Shown here: positions 56,988 to 64,000 of the stretch, one piece after another | How positions within the stretch are numbered: the first letter of the stretch is position 1 | Layout: the number at the start of each line of letters is the position of its first letter | Source: an uncultured Polaribacter sp. | Lineage (GTDB): Bacteria; Bacteroidota; Bacteroidia; Flavobacteriales; Flavobacteriaceae | DNA: 64,000 bases | Assembly: GCF_947496195.1 (NCBI RefSeq) | Contig: NZ_CANMBY010000001.1 | Location: forward strand, 1,426,001-1,490,000 | Reading direction: 5' to 3' | The notes under the pieces: model-generated | What the model was told of the DNA's origin: nothing | What the model saw: the letters and a program-made list of their open reading frames with translations, nothing else | The model's database searches: none | Program-made: the position numbers and the translations under genes

Positions 56988-58025
56988 TTATTTCTTAATC
57001 AATTTGATTTCAAATAATTTTCCCCAATTTTTTCCAGTAACAAAAAGTCTATCATTTTCAGCATCGTAAGCTATACCATTTAATACTTCGTCTTGTGGTA
57101 CTAGTTTTTGAGTTTTTTCCATTTCTTTTTTTAAACCTTTAAGATTTGCAATACCTTCAATAATACCTGTATTAATATCTATAATTACAATGGCATTTTG
57201 TTGGTACTTATTTGCGTAAAGCTTATCACCTATTAGTTCTAATTCATTTAAATTATCAACTGCATATTTGTTAGTATACACCTGCATAGAACTTATTTCT
57301 TCTAATGTTTCTGGATCTAAAAACCATATTTTATTGGTTCCATCAGATTTAATTAAAGATTTACCATTATTAGTTAAACCCCAACCTTCTTTACTGTTTT
57401 TATAATCAAACTCTTTTTCTCTTTTAAATGTTTTTAAATCATAGACAAAGCCTTTTTTAGACTCCCAAGTTAACCAGAAAATTTTGTCATTTACAATGGT
57501 CATACCTTCACCAAAATACTCTTTTTCTAAATCTATTTTTTGTAAAACTTTACCAGTAGTAATGTCTACTTTTCTTAAAGTAGATTGTCCTCTTCTCCCT
57601 GTAGTTTCATATAAATATCCATTGTAAAATTCTAAGCCTTGAGTGTAAGCTTTTGTGTCATGAGGATAAGAGTTAATAATTTTATAATCATAAACTTCAG
57701 GAGCTTTATCAGCTAATACTTCAAAAGAATTATTTACTTTTTTAGTTTTACCTGGATAAAATGCCAGTGCTGAAACGCTATGTTTTCCTAATCCTATTTC
57801 TGAAGTTTTTAAAATAACAGAATTACCATCAGATTTTAATTTTTTACCATCTATATTAAACTCAACATTATCTATTTGTTGATTGTTTTCTTCATTTAAA
57901 GAAATCTTAATTTCTGAGTTATATATTGGTTTTTTAGGAACTTCAAGTTTAAATTTATAGTCAGAATCACAAGAAGTGAATATTAGTAAACCAATAAAAG
58001 ATAGTAGTATTAATTTTTTTGTCAT
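56988..58025 (-). CDS. Glutaminyl-peptide cyclotransferase (plant/bacterial type), lipoprotein
   Basis: 345 residues. The signal ends in LIFTSC, so it is an envelope lipoprotein. A short N-terminal Ig-like region (about 25-110) precedes a five-bladed propeller of the glutamine cyclotransferase family: HDTKAYTQGLEFYNGYLYET, GEGMTIVNDKIFWLTWESKK, NELELIGDKLYANKYQQNAI and EVLNGIAYDAENDRLFVTGK. It turns N-terminal glutamine into pyroglutamate. Many T9SS-exported proteins in this phylum begin with Gln after signal cleavage, so it may modify exported proteins. Confidence 0.92.
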   Translation of the reverse strand: MTKKLILLSFIGLLIFTSCDSDYKFKLEVPKKPIYNSEIKISLNEENNQQIDNVEFNIDGKKLKSDGNSVILKTSEIGLGKHSVSALAFYPGKTKKVNNSFEVLADKAPEVYDYKIINSYPHDTKAYTQGLEFYNGYLYETTGRRGQSTLRKVDITTGKVLQKIDLEKEYFGEGMTIVNDKIFWLTWESKKGFVYDLKTFKREKEFDYKNSKEGWGLTNNGKSLIKSDGTNKIWFLDPETLEEISSMQVYTNKYAVDNLNELELIGDKLYANKYQQNAIVIIDINTGIIEGIANLKGLKKEMEKTQKLVPQDEVLNGIAYDAENDRLFVTGKNWGKLFEIKLIKK

Positions 58026-58114
58026 ATTACATTTTTTCTAACAGCTTTACATGTAATTATTTAAAGCGTTTTGTCTATTTTATTCTTGTTTTCAAATAAA
58101 AGTAATTTATTTAT

Positions 58115-58143
58115 TTGTAAATTAAAAAATATCGTTAAATTTG
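58115..58143 (+). promoter_or_regulatory. Promoter of rpmE2
   Basis: TTG (58115-58117), an 18-base spacer and TAAATTTG (58136-58143), followed by CATCC, match the Bacteroidota consensus. It gives a leader of about 95 bases. Confidence 0.85.
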
Positions 58144-58151
58144 CATCCTCA

Positions 58152-58208
58152 AAATAGTAATATACAACTATTTAGAATTTTAGAGTAAAACCTTACCAAC
58201 TTTACTCT
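58152..58208 (+). ncRNA. Two-hairpin leader of rpmE2
   Basis: AAATAGT (58152-58158) pairs with ACTATTT (58167-58173) around an eight-base loop, and AGAGTAAA (58182-58189) pairs perfectly with TTTACTCT (58201-58208) around an 11-base loop. Both lie between the promoter and the start codon. Autoregulation of L31 by its leader is known in E. coli; a similar role here is inferred. Confidence 0.55.
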
Positions 58209-58245
58209 TTGCAAACATAACATTAAAGTATTAAAATATTATAAA

Positions 58246-58497
58246 ATGAAAAAAGGAATTCATCCAGAAAATTACAGAATGGTAGCATTTAAAGATATGT
58301 CTAATGATGATGTGTTTTTAACACGTTCTACTGCAGACACTAAAGACACTTTAGAGGTTGATGGTGTTGAGTATCCTTTAGTAAAATTAGAGATCTCTAG
58401 AACTTCTCATCCATTTTACACTGGTAAATCTAAATTAGTTGATACAGCAGGACGTATTGACAAGTTTAAAAATAAATACGCAAAATTCAAGAAGTAA
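58246..58497 (+). CDS. rpmE2: 50S ribosomal protein bL31, type B (zinc-free)
   Basis: 83 residues: it starts [20 protein letters not shown] and has [20 protein letters not shown]. The type B length and the complete lack of Cys mark the zinc-independent form. bL31 bridges the 50S central protuberance and the 30S head. It is monocistronic with its own promoter, leader and terminator. Confidence 0.97.
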   Translation: MKKGIHPENYRMVAFKDMSNDDVFLTRSTADTKDTLEVDGVEYPLVKLEISRTSHPFYTGKSKLVDTAGRIDKFKNKYAKFKK

Positions 58498-58518
58498 TTT
58501 TGAATTTAAGAAGATAGT

Positions 58519-58550
58519 AAAAAACTCCAACAATATTGTTGGAGTTTTTT
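58519..58550 (+). terminator. rpmE2 terminator
   Basis: A 15-bp perfect inverted repeat (58519-58533 with 58536-58550, core ACTCCAACAA) has a two-base centre and A/T runs at both ends. It lies 21 bases after the rpmE2 stop. Confidence 0.9.
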
Positions 58551-58560
58551 TTATGCAATA

Positions 58561-58590
58561 AAAAACCATTTCTTTATAGAAATGGCTTTT
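58561..58590 (-). terminator. gcvP terminator
   Basis: CCATTTCT (58566-58573) pairs with AGAAATGG (58578-58585) around TTAT, with A and T runs outside. On the minus strand it ends the gcvP message 23 bases after its stop codon. It stands back to back with the rpmE2 terminator. Confidence 0.8.
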
Positions 58591-58613
58591 TATTATGTAT
58601 TAAATCTTAAATT

Positions 58614-61499
58614 TTACATATAATCTTCAATAGGATTACAAGAACAAATTAAGTTTCTATCTCCGTAAGCATCATCAACTCTTCTTACAGTAGGCCAAAA
58701 CTTATTATCAGCTATATAATCTAAAGGAAAAGCAGCTTGTTTTCTAGAATAAGGTAAATTCCACTCATCTGCAGTTAACATAGCCTGTGTATGAGGCGCA
58801 TTCTTTAAAGGATTATTAGCATCTTCTTTAGATACTTCTTCAATTTCTTTTCGAATAGAAATCATAGCATCGCAAAAACGATCTAATTCTGCTAAACTTT
58901 CAGATTCTGTAGGTTCAATCATCATTGTTCCAGCTACAGGAAAAGATACTGTTGGAGCATGAAAACCATAATCCATTAAACGTTTTGCAATATCAACAAC
59001 TTCTATTCCTTTTTGTTTAAAATCTCTACAGTCAATAATCATTTCATGAGCAGCTCTACCATTTTCTCCAGTATATAATGTGTCATAATGACCTTGTAAA
59101 CGCTCTTTTATATAGTTAGCATTTAAAATGGCGTTTTTTGTAGAATTAGTTAATCCTTTAAAACCTAACATTGTTATATAGCCATAAGAAATTAAACAAG
59201 CTAAAGCAGAACCATAAGGAGCTGCAGAAATAGCTGTAATGGCTTGTTTTGTTCCTACTGGAATTACAGGGTTTGATGGTAAAAAAGGCACTAATTGTGG
59301 AGCTACACAGATAGGTCCAACCCCTGGTCCTCCACCTCCATGAGGTATTGCAAATGTTTTGTGTAAGTTTAAGTGACAAACATCTGCACCAATAGTTGCA
59401 GGGTTTGTTAACCCAACTTGAGCATTCATATTAGCACCATCCATATAAACTTGACCTCCATGATCATGAATTATTTGAGTAATTTCTGTAATAGCACTTT
59501 CAAAAACTCCATGAGTAGATGGATAAGTAACCATTAATGCTGCTAAATTTTCTGAATGTTCTTCTGCTTTAGCTCTTAAATCATCTACATCAATATTTCC
59601 ATGATCATCTGTTTTAGTTACCACTACTTTCATACCAGCCATAACTGCAGAAGCAGGATTTGTTCCATGTGCAGAAGCAGGAATTATACAAATATTTCTG
59701 TGTTCTTCGCTTCTAGATAAATGGTATGCTCTAATTGTCATTAGACCAGCAAATTCACCTTGTGCACCAGAATTTGGCTGTAAAGATGTACCTGTAAAAC
59801 CAGTGATTATATTTAATTGATGTTCTAATTTTTTAAGAACTTCATGATAGCCTTCTGCTTGGTTAATTGGTGCAAAAGGATGAATGTTACCCCATTGAGG
59901 ATTACTTAATGGTAACATCTCTGAAGCTGCATTTAGCTTCATAGTACAAGAACCTAAAGATATCATAGAATGATTTAAAGCTAAATCTTTACGCTCTAAT
60001 TTTTTTATGTAACGCATCATATCTGTCTCTGACTGATATGTATTAAAAATTTCATTATCTAAAAATGAAGTATTTCTTTTGATACTATCAGGAATTACAT
60101 CAAAATTAGAAGTAAATGATTCTTGAGTTAAAATTTGGTGAAACTCGCCTTCACTTTCAGCAGCTGCAGTGTCAGGTTGTTTTTTTAATTGACCAAAAAT
60201 CATAAATAACTTCATTAAATCTTGCTGAGTTGTAGCTTCATTTAATGATATAGAAATATATTTATCATTGATGTAGTTAAAGTTTACTTTTTCTGATTCT
60301 GCTATAGGTCTTAATTTAAACGTATCAATTTCTACTAAAAGTGTATCAAAATAATTTTCATTTAAAATTTTAAAACCTGATTTATGTAAACAGTCTGCAA
60401 CTAATTTTGTTTTATTGTGTACAGAATCTGCTATAAATTGGATGCCTTCTTTACCATGATAAACAGCATACATACCAGCCATAACTGCTAATAAAACTTG
60501 AGCAGTACAAATGTTAGAAGTAGCTTTTTCTCTTTTAATATGTTGCTCTCTAGTTTGTAGAGCCATTCTTAATGCTCTATTGCCATCTGTATCTTTAGTA
60601 ACACCAATTATTCTTCCAGGTATACTTCTTTTGTACTTTTCTTTAGTAGCAAAGTAACCTGCATGTGGTCCTCCATAACCTAAAGGAATTCCAAATCTTT
60701 GAGTAGTACCTACAGCAACATCTGCTCCAAATTCTCCTGGAGCTTTTAATTTTACAAGTGATAAAATATCTGCAGCAACAGCAACTTTTATGTTATTTTC
60801 ATTGGCTTTAGCTACAAAATCTGAATAATCAAATACATGACCATGTTTACCTGGATATTGTAAAATAGCCCCAAAAAATTCTTCAGAAAAATCAAATTCT
60901 CTATGATTACCAACTACTAATTCAATTCCAATTGGAGTAGAACGAGTTAATAATACTGATAAAGTTTGAGGTAATATTTCTTCTGAAACAAAGAACTTGT
61001 TAGCGCCAGCTTTTTTCTGAGCTCTTTCTCTAACATCAAATAATAATGCCATAGCTTCAGCTGCAGCTGTACTTTCATCTAATAAAGAAGCATTAGCTAA
61101 TTCCATTCCAGTTAAATCACAAACCATCGTTTGAAAGTTTAAAAGAGCTTCTAAACGTCCTTGAGCAATTTCTGCTTGGTAAGGAGTGTAAGCTGTATAC
61201 CATCCTGGATTTTCTAAAATATTACGTTGTATAACACTTGGTACAATTGCTTCGTGATAACCTAAACCAATATAGCTTTTAAAAACTTTATTTTTTTCAG
61301 AAAGCTCTTTTATATGAGATAAATATTCATATTCACTCATTGCAGGAGCCAAATCTAAATCTTCTTTTAGACGAATATTTTCTGGAACAGTTTCGCTAAT
61401 TAATTGTTCTAAACTATCTGCATTTATAGTTTGTAACATTTTCTCACGCTCACTTTTGTTAGGTCCAATGTGTCTTAATTGAAACGTATTTGTATTCAT
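58614..61499 (-). CDS. gcvP: Glycine dehydrogenase (decarboxylating), P protein
   Basis: 961 residues: the single-chain form with both P1-like and P2-like halves. It starts with [20 protein letters not shown]. The pyridoxal phosphate lysine is in the C-terminal half in [39 protein letters not shown] and [14 protein letters not shown] are further conserved segments. It decarboxylates glycine and passes the aminomethyl group to the H protein. gcvT and gcvH are not adjacent. It is monocistronic. Confidence 0.98.
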   Translation of the reverse strand: MNTNTFQLRHIGPNKSEREKMLQTINADSLEQLISETVPENIRLKEDLDLAPAMSEYEYLSHIKELSEKNKVFKSYIGLGYHEAIVPSVIQRNILENPGWYTAYTPYQAEIAQGRLEALLNFQTMVCDLTGMELANASLLDESTAAAEAMALLFDVRERAQKKAGANKFFVSEEILPQTLSVLLTRSTPIGIELVVGNHREFDFSEEFFGAILQYPGKHGHVFDYSDFVAKANENNIKVAVAADILSLVKLKAPGEFGADVAVGTTQRFGIPLGYGGPHAGYFATKEKYKRSIPGRIIGVTKDTDGNRALRMALQTREQHIKREKATSNICTAQVLLAVMAGMYAVYHGKEGIQFIADSVHNKTKLVADCLHKSGFKILNENYFDTLLVEIDTFKLRPIAESEKVNFNYINDKYISISLNEATTQQDLMKLFMIFGQLKKQPDTAAAESEGEFHQILTQESFTSNFDVIPDSIKRNTSFLDNEIFNTYQSETDMMRYIKKLERKDLALNHSMISLGSCTMKLNAASEMLPLSNPQWGNIHPFAPINQAEGYHEVLKKLEHQLNIITGFTGTSLQPNSGAQGEFAGLMTIRAYHLSRSEEHRNICIIPASAHGTNPASAVMAGMKVVVTKTDDHGNIDVDDLRAKAEEHSENLAALMVTYPSTHGVFESAITEITQIIHDHGGQVYMDGANMNAQVGLTNPATIGADVCHLNLHKTFAIPHGGGGPGVGPICVAPQLVPFLPSNPVIPVGTKQAITAISAAPYGSALACLISYGYITMLGFKGLTNSTKNAILNANYIKERLQGHYDTLYTGENGRAAHEMIIDCRDFKQKGIEVVDIAKRLMDYGFHAPTVSFPVAGTMMIEPTESESLAELDRFCDAMISIRKEIEEVSKEDANNPLKNAPHTQAMLTADEWNLPYSRKQAAFPLDYIADNKFWPTVRRVDDAYGDRNLICSCNPIEDYM

Positions 61500-61580
61500 T
61501 TAATATAATTTATAGTCTTTATTTCAAACGATTTAGTTAATTAAAATTATAGTGTATTAATTAGCTAAAATTTAACGATG

Positions 61581-61588
61581 CAAAAATA
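61581..61588 (-). promoter_or_regulatory. Candidate -7 box of gcvP
   Basis: On the minus strand TATTTTTG followed by CATCG matches TAnnTTTG plus the usual CA extension. It lies 81 bases before the gcvP ATG. No clear TTG is found at the right distance. No glycine-riboswitch-like fold was recognised in the leader. Confidence 0.45.
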
Positions 61589-61684
61589 AGGATTTTAGTA
61601 TTCTTAATTCCTAAAATTTTATCATCACAAATATTAATTATCAACTAAATAGAATAATTATAAACAATAAGTTATTTTTGTTTA

Positions 61685-62506
61685 ATGAAAGTTCTAAAGA
61701 CAGTTTTCGATTTTTACATAAATGCTAGTATTCATGTTGCTTTAGCAGTTTATGCATTTGTAAGAATTACAGAATTCTATTTTAATTTACCTTATCATCA
61801 AAATTTAGATTTCTTTATATTTTTTGCGACAATAACAGGTTATAATTTTGTAAAGTTTGCTGGTGTAGCTAAATTACATCACAGAAGTCTTACAAATAAC
61901 TTAAAAATCATTCAAATATTTTCTTTATTTTGTTTTGTAGCAATGTGTTACTATGCTTCTAAAATACAAACAGAAACATTGTTCTTTACAGTTCCTTTTT
62001 TCTTACTAACAGCACTTTATGCTATTCCATTATTAAGCGGATTTGAAAAAAACTTAAGACAAATAAGTCATTTAAAAAATATTGTTATAGCCTTAGTTTG
62101 GGTAGGTTTTACAGTGCTTCTCTCAATAATAGAGTCTAATAAAGAATTAGACTTTAATATTAGTTTATTTTTAATACAGCGTTTTTTAATTGTATTGGTC
62201 TTAATTCTTCCTTTTGATATTAGAGATGTTAAATATGATGCAATATCATTGCAAACTATCCCTCAAAAAATAGGTGTTGAACAAACTAAAAGATTAGGAA
62301 TCATTTTAATGGTAATTGTATTAGTATTAGAGTACATTATTGAGTCAGTAGCTACTGTAAAATCTCCTTTTATGTTATTCTTTTTTATGACCATTATTTT
62401 GTTAATGAGAGCAAAAACAGATCAATCTAAATACTATAGTTCATTTTGGGTAGAAGTAATTCCTGTTTTTTGGTGGTTATTACTTTTAGGATTTGATAAT
62501 TTTTAA
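61685..62506 (+). CDS. UbiA-like polytopic membrane protein
   Basis: 273 residues with about eight membrane segments. The cytosolic motif LPFDIRDVKYDAISLQTIPQ resembles the second Asp-rich motif of UbiA-family prenyltransferases (DxRDxxxD), followed by KIGVEQTKRLG as in that family. The first Asp motif (NxxxDxxxD) is not clear; TGYNFVKFAG occupies the expected position, so catalytic activity is uncertain. It is an alternative to a true prenyltransferase. The serA-type fusion follows after 137 bases. Confidence 0.7.
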   Translation: MKVLKTVFDFYINASIHVALAVYAFVRITEFYFNLPYHQNLDFFIFFATITGYNFVKFAGVAKLHHRSLTNNLKIIQIFSLFCFVAMCYYASKIQTETLFFTVPFFLLTALYAIPLLSGFEKNLRQISHLKNIVIALVWVGFTVLLSIIESNKELDFNISLFLIQRFLIVLVLILPFDIRDVKYDAISLQTIPQKIGVEQTKRLGIILMVIVLVLEYIIESVATVKSPFMLFFFMTIILLMRAKTDQSKYYSSFWVEVIPVFWWLLLLGFDNF

Positions 62507-62511
62507 AGATT

Positions 62512-62585
62512 AAAACGTTTGTTTTTAAAGATATTTTTATAAAACGTTGTTAATAAAATTGATAATACAAAAATTTAAAAACGTT
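62512..62585 (+). repeat. Three AAAACGTT copies upstream of the serine-pathway gene
   Basis: AAAACGTT occurs at 62512, 62541 and 62578 within 74 bases. The first and third extend to the palindrome AAACGTTT. A direct repeat TTTGTAGAT (62591 and 62604, 13 bases apart) follows. Copies of a short palindrome in a promoter region may be operator sites. Chance occurrence in AT-rich DNA is possible. Confidence 0.4.
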
Positions 62586-62643
62586 TCTAATTTGTAGATC
62601 ATCTTTGTAGATTTACCAACTTAAATGCGTTAAGTTTTACCTA

Positions 62644-64000
62644 ATGATAGTTACAAAAAGAAATTTCATTTTTGATTTTGACAGTACTTTAACAAGAGTT
62701 GAAGCCTTAGATGTTTTAGCAGAAATTACATTATCTGATAATCCTAAGAAAGATGAAATTATACAGGAAATTATAGATATTACAAATCTAGGAATTGATG
62801 GTGAAATATCATTTACAGAATCATTAGAAAGAAGAATAAAACTTTTAAATGCTAATAAGTCTGATTTAGATCAACTTGTAGAAAATTTAAAAAAACAAGT
62901 TTCTTTATCAATTGAAAGAAATAAAGAATTTTTCGAGCTTTACTCAGATGATATTTATGTAATTTCTTGTGGATTTAAAGAATTTATAGATCCAATTGTA
63001 GCTGAATATAACATTCCTTCAGATCGTGTTTTTGCAAATACTTTTGAGTTTAATAAAGAAGGAAAAATAGTAAGTTTTGATGCTAAAAATCCTTTATCAC
63101 AACATAATGGAAAAATCAAGTGTTTAAAAGACATGAACCTTGAAGGAGAAATACAAGTTATTGGTGATGGTTACAGTGATTATGTAACTCGTGAAGCTGG
63201 GGTTGCAGATAAGTTTTTTGCTTACACAGAAAATGTATCAAGAACAAAAACAACAGAAAATGCAGATCATATTGCACCAAATTTAGATGAATTTTTATAC
63301 GTAAACGATTTGACAAGAAATATAAGTTATCCAAAGAACAGAATTAAAATCTTATTATTAGAAAACGTACATCCAGATGCTTTTACAAAGTTATCTAAAG
63401 ATGGTTTTACAGTAGAAACTGTATCTAAAAGTTTATCTGAAGAAGAGTTAATTGAAAAAATAAAAGATGTACATGTTTTAGGTATTAGATCTAAAACAAA
63501 TGTTACTAAAAAAGTTGTAGAAGCAGCCAATAGATTAATGGTAGTTAGTGCATTTTGTATAGGTACAAAACAAATAGATTTAGAGGCTTGTAAAGAAAAC
63601 GGAATTGTAGTTTTTAATGCACCTTATAGTAATACAAGATCTGTTGTAGAGCTTGCAATTGGAGAAATTATCATGTTAATGCGTTCTGTTTTTCAGAGAA
63701 GTACAGAAATACATAATGGACAATGGAATAAAACAGCAGATGGTTCTAAAGAAGTTAGAAGTAAAAAATTAGGTATAGTTGGTTATGGTAATATAGGTAA
63801 GCAATTATCTGTTTTAGCAGAAGCTTTAGGTATGGATGTCTATTACTATGATGTAGAAGATAAATTAGCTTTAGGTAATGCCACTAAAATGGATACTTTA
63901 AAAGAGTTATTAGAAATTTCTGATGTAGTAACACTTCATGTTGATGATAATGCAGCAAATAAAAATTTCTTTGGAGAGAAAGAAATTTCTCAAATGAAAG
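62644..64000 (+). CDS. serA: Phosphoserine phosphatase-D-3-phosphoglycerate dehydrogenase fusion, 3' end cut by window
   Basis: 452 codons are open to the right edge. Residues about 1-215 are a HAD phosphatase of the SerB type: FDFDSTLT with nucleophile Asp11 and Asp13, ISCGFKEF and GDGYSDYVTREAG near 174. Residues about 230 on are the phosphoglycerate dehydrogenase domain: VLGIRSKTNVTKKVVEAANR, FNAPYSNTRSVVELAIGEI and the NAD motif VGYGNIGKQ at 379-387. The two would carry out the first and last steps of serine synthesis. The C-terminal part and stop are outside. It starts at ATG 62644; no earlier in-frame ATG gives a better N-terminus. Confidence 0.93.
   Translation, partial: MIVTKRNFIFDFDSTLTRVEALDVLAEITLSDNPKKDEIIQEIIDITNLGIDGEISFTESLERRIKLLNANKSDLDQLVENLKKQVSLSIERNKEFFELYSDDIYVISCGFKEFIDPIVAEYNIPSDRVFANTFEFNKEGKIVSFDAKNPLSQHNGKIKCLKDMNLEGEIQVIGDGYSDYVTREAGVADKFFAYTENVSRTKTTENADHIAPNLDEFLYVNDLTRNISYPKNRIKILLLENVHPDAFTKLSKDGFTVETVSKSLSEEELIEKIKDVHVLGIRSKTNVTKKVVEAANRLMVVSAFCIGTKQIDLEACKENGIVVFNAPYSNTRSVVELAIGEIIMLMRSVFQRSTEIHNGQWNKTADGSKEVRSKKLGIVGYGNIGKQLSVLAEALGMDVYYYDVEDKLALGNATKMDTLKELLEISDVVTLHVDDNAANKNFFGEKEISQMK

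Noticed and set aside
61500..61580. Glycine riboswitch ahead of gcvP
   Set aside because: The leader is short and AT-rich and lacks the paired GGAGA-type cores and GC-rich stems of a glycine riboswitch.

Overview
The window comes from the chromosome of a marine-type member of the Flavobacteriaceae (Bacteroidota). The sequence is very AT-rich, and its promoters follow the Bacteroidota pattern TTG-N18/19-TAnnTTTG. Most start codons lack a Shine-Dalgarno sequence. It carries tandem SusC/SusD pairs, a T9SS C-terminal sorting domain and many short-signal lipoproteins. The ribosomal cluster has the Bacteroidota order: rpsL-rpsG-fusA-rpsJ without tuf, and secY-infA without adk or map. The genus could be Polaribacter or Tenacibaculum, but that is a guess.

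Layout. 1-4.8 kb: the end of a DUF5723-type outer-membrane protein, a secreted partner, rarA, a rhomboid protease and rlmB. 4.8-15.2 kb (minus strand): two consecutive SusC/SusD nutrient-uptake pairs, the second followed by an extra lipoprotein; each block ends in a strong terminator. 15.4-17.0 kb: an Omp85/TamA-like outer-membrane protein. 17.1-34.6 kb (plus strand): the str-S10-spc-alpha ribosomal supercluster from rpsL to rplQ, including secY, infA, rpmJ (38 codons) and rpoA. 34.7-38.9 kb: carA, eno and gltA as single genes with their own terminators. 39-42.7 kb: two amidinotransferase-fold hydrolases (one is CtlX), a FAS1 lipoprotein and a PrsW-type protease. 42.6-45.4 kb: a T9SS-sorted protein and a PafA-like phosphatase. 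45.5-47.2 kb: an MlaE/MlaF-type ABC transporter pair and tRNA-Lys. 47.2-53.8 kb: a CIA30 protein, a DUF389 membrane protein, a single-chain glycerol kinase/glycerol-3-phosphate dehydrogenase, a SprT-like protein and an SDR enzyme. 53.8-58.0 kb: an amidohydrolase, a small membrane protein, a beta-helix lipoprotein and a glutaminyl cyclase. 58.1-64 kb: type B L31, gcvP, a UbiA-like membrane protein and a phosphoserine phosphatase-SerA fusion cut by the window end.

How the genes work together. Most of the window is housekeeping: translation, Sec export, central carbon, glycine and serine metabolism. The less ordinary parts are: (i) the GlpK-GlpD fusion, which would take glycerol to dihydroxyacetone phosphate in one polypeptide; (ii) the serine-pathway fusion; (iii) the SusCD tandem without neighbouring carbohydrate enzymes; and (iv) a set of structured, unusually long spacers inside an otherwise tightly packed ribosomal cluster. 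These spacers lie before rplC, rpsH, rpsK, rpsD, rpoA, rplQ and the separate rpmE2 gene. Three of the cluster spacers sit at the transcription or translation units of L4, S8 and S4, the classic autogenous repressors, so they are the best candidates here for undescribed RNA regulators. No CRISPR array, insertion sequence, prophage or integron was seen. No gene-free stretch exceeds 300 bases.
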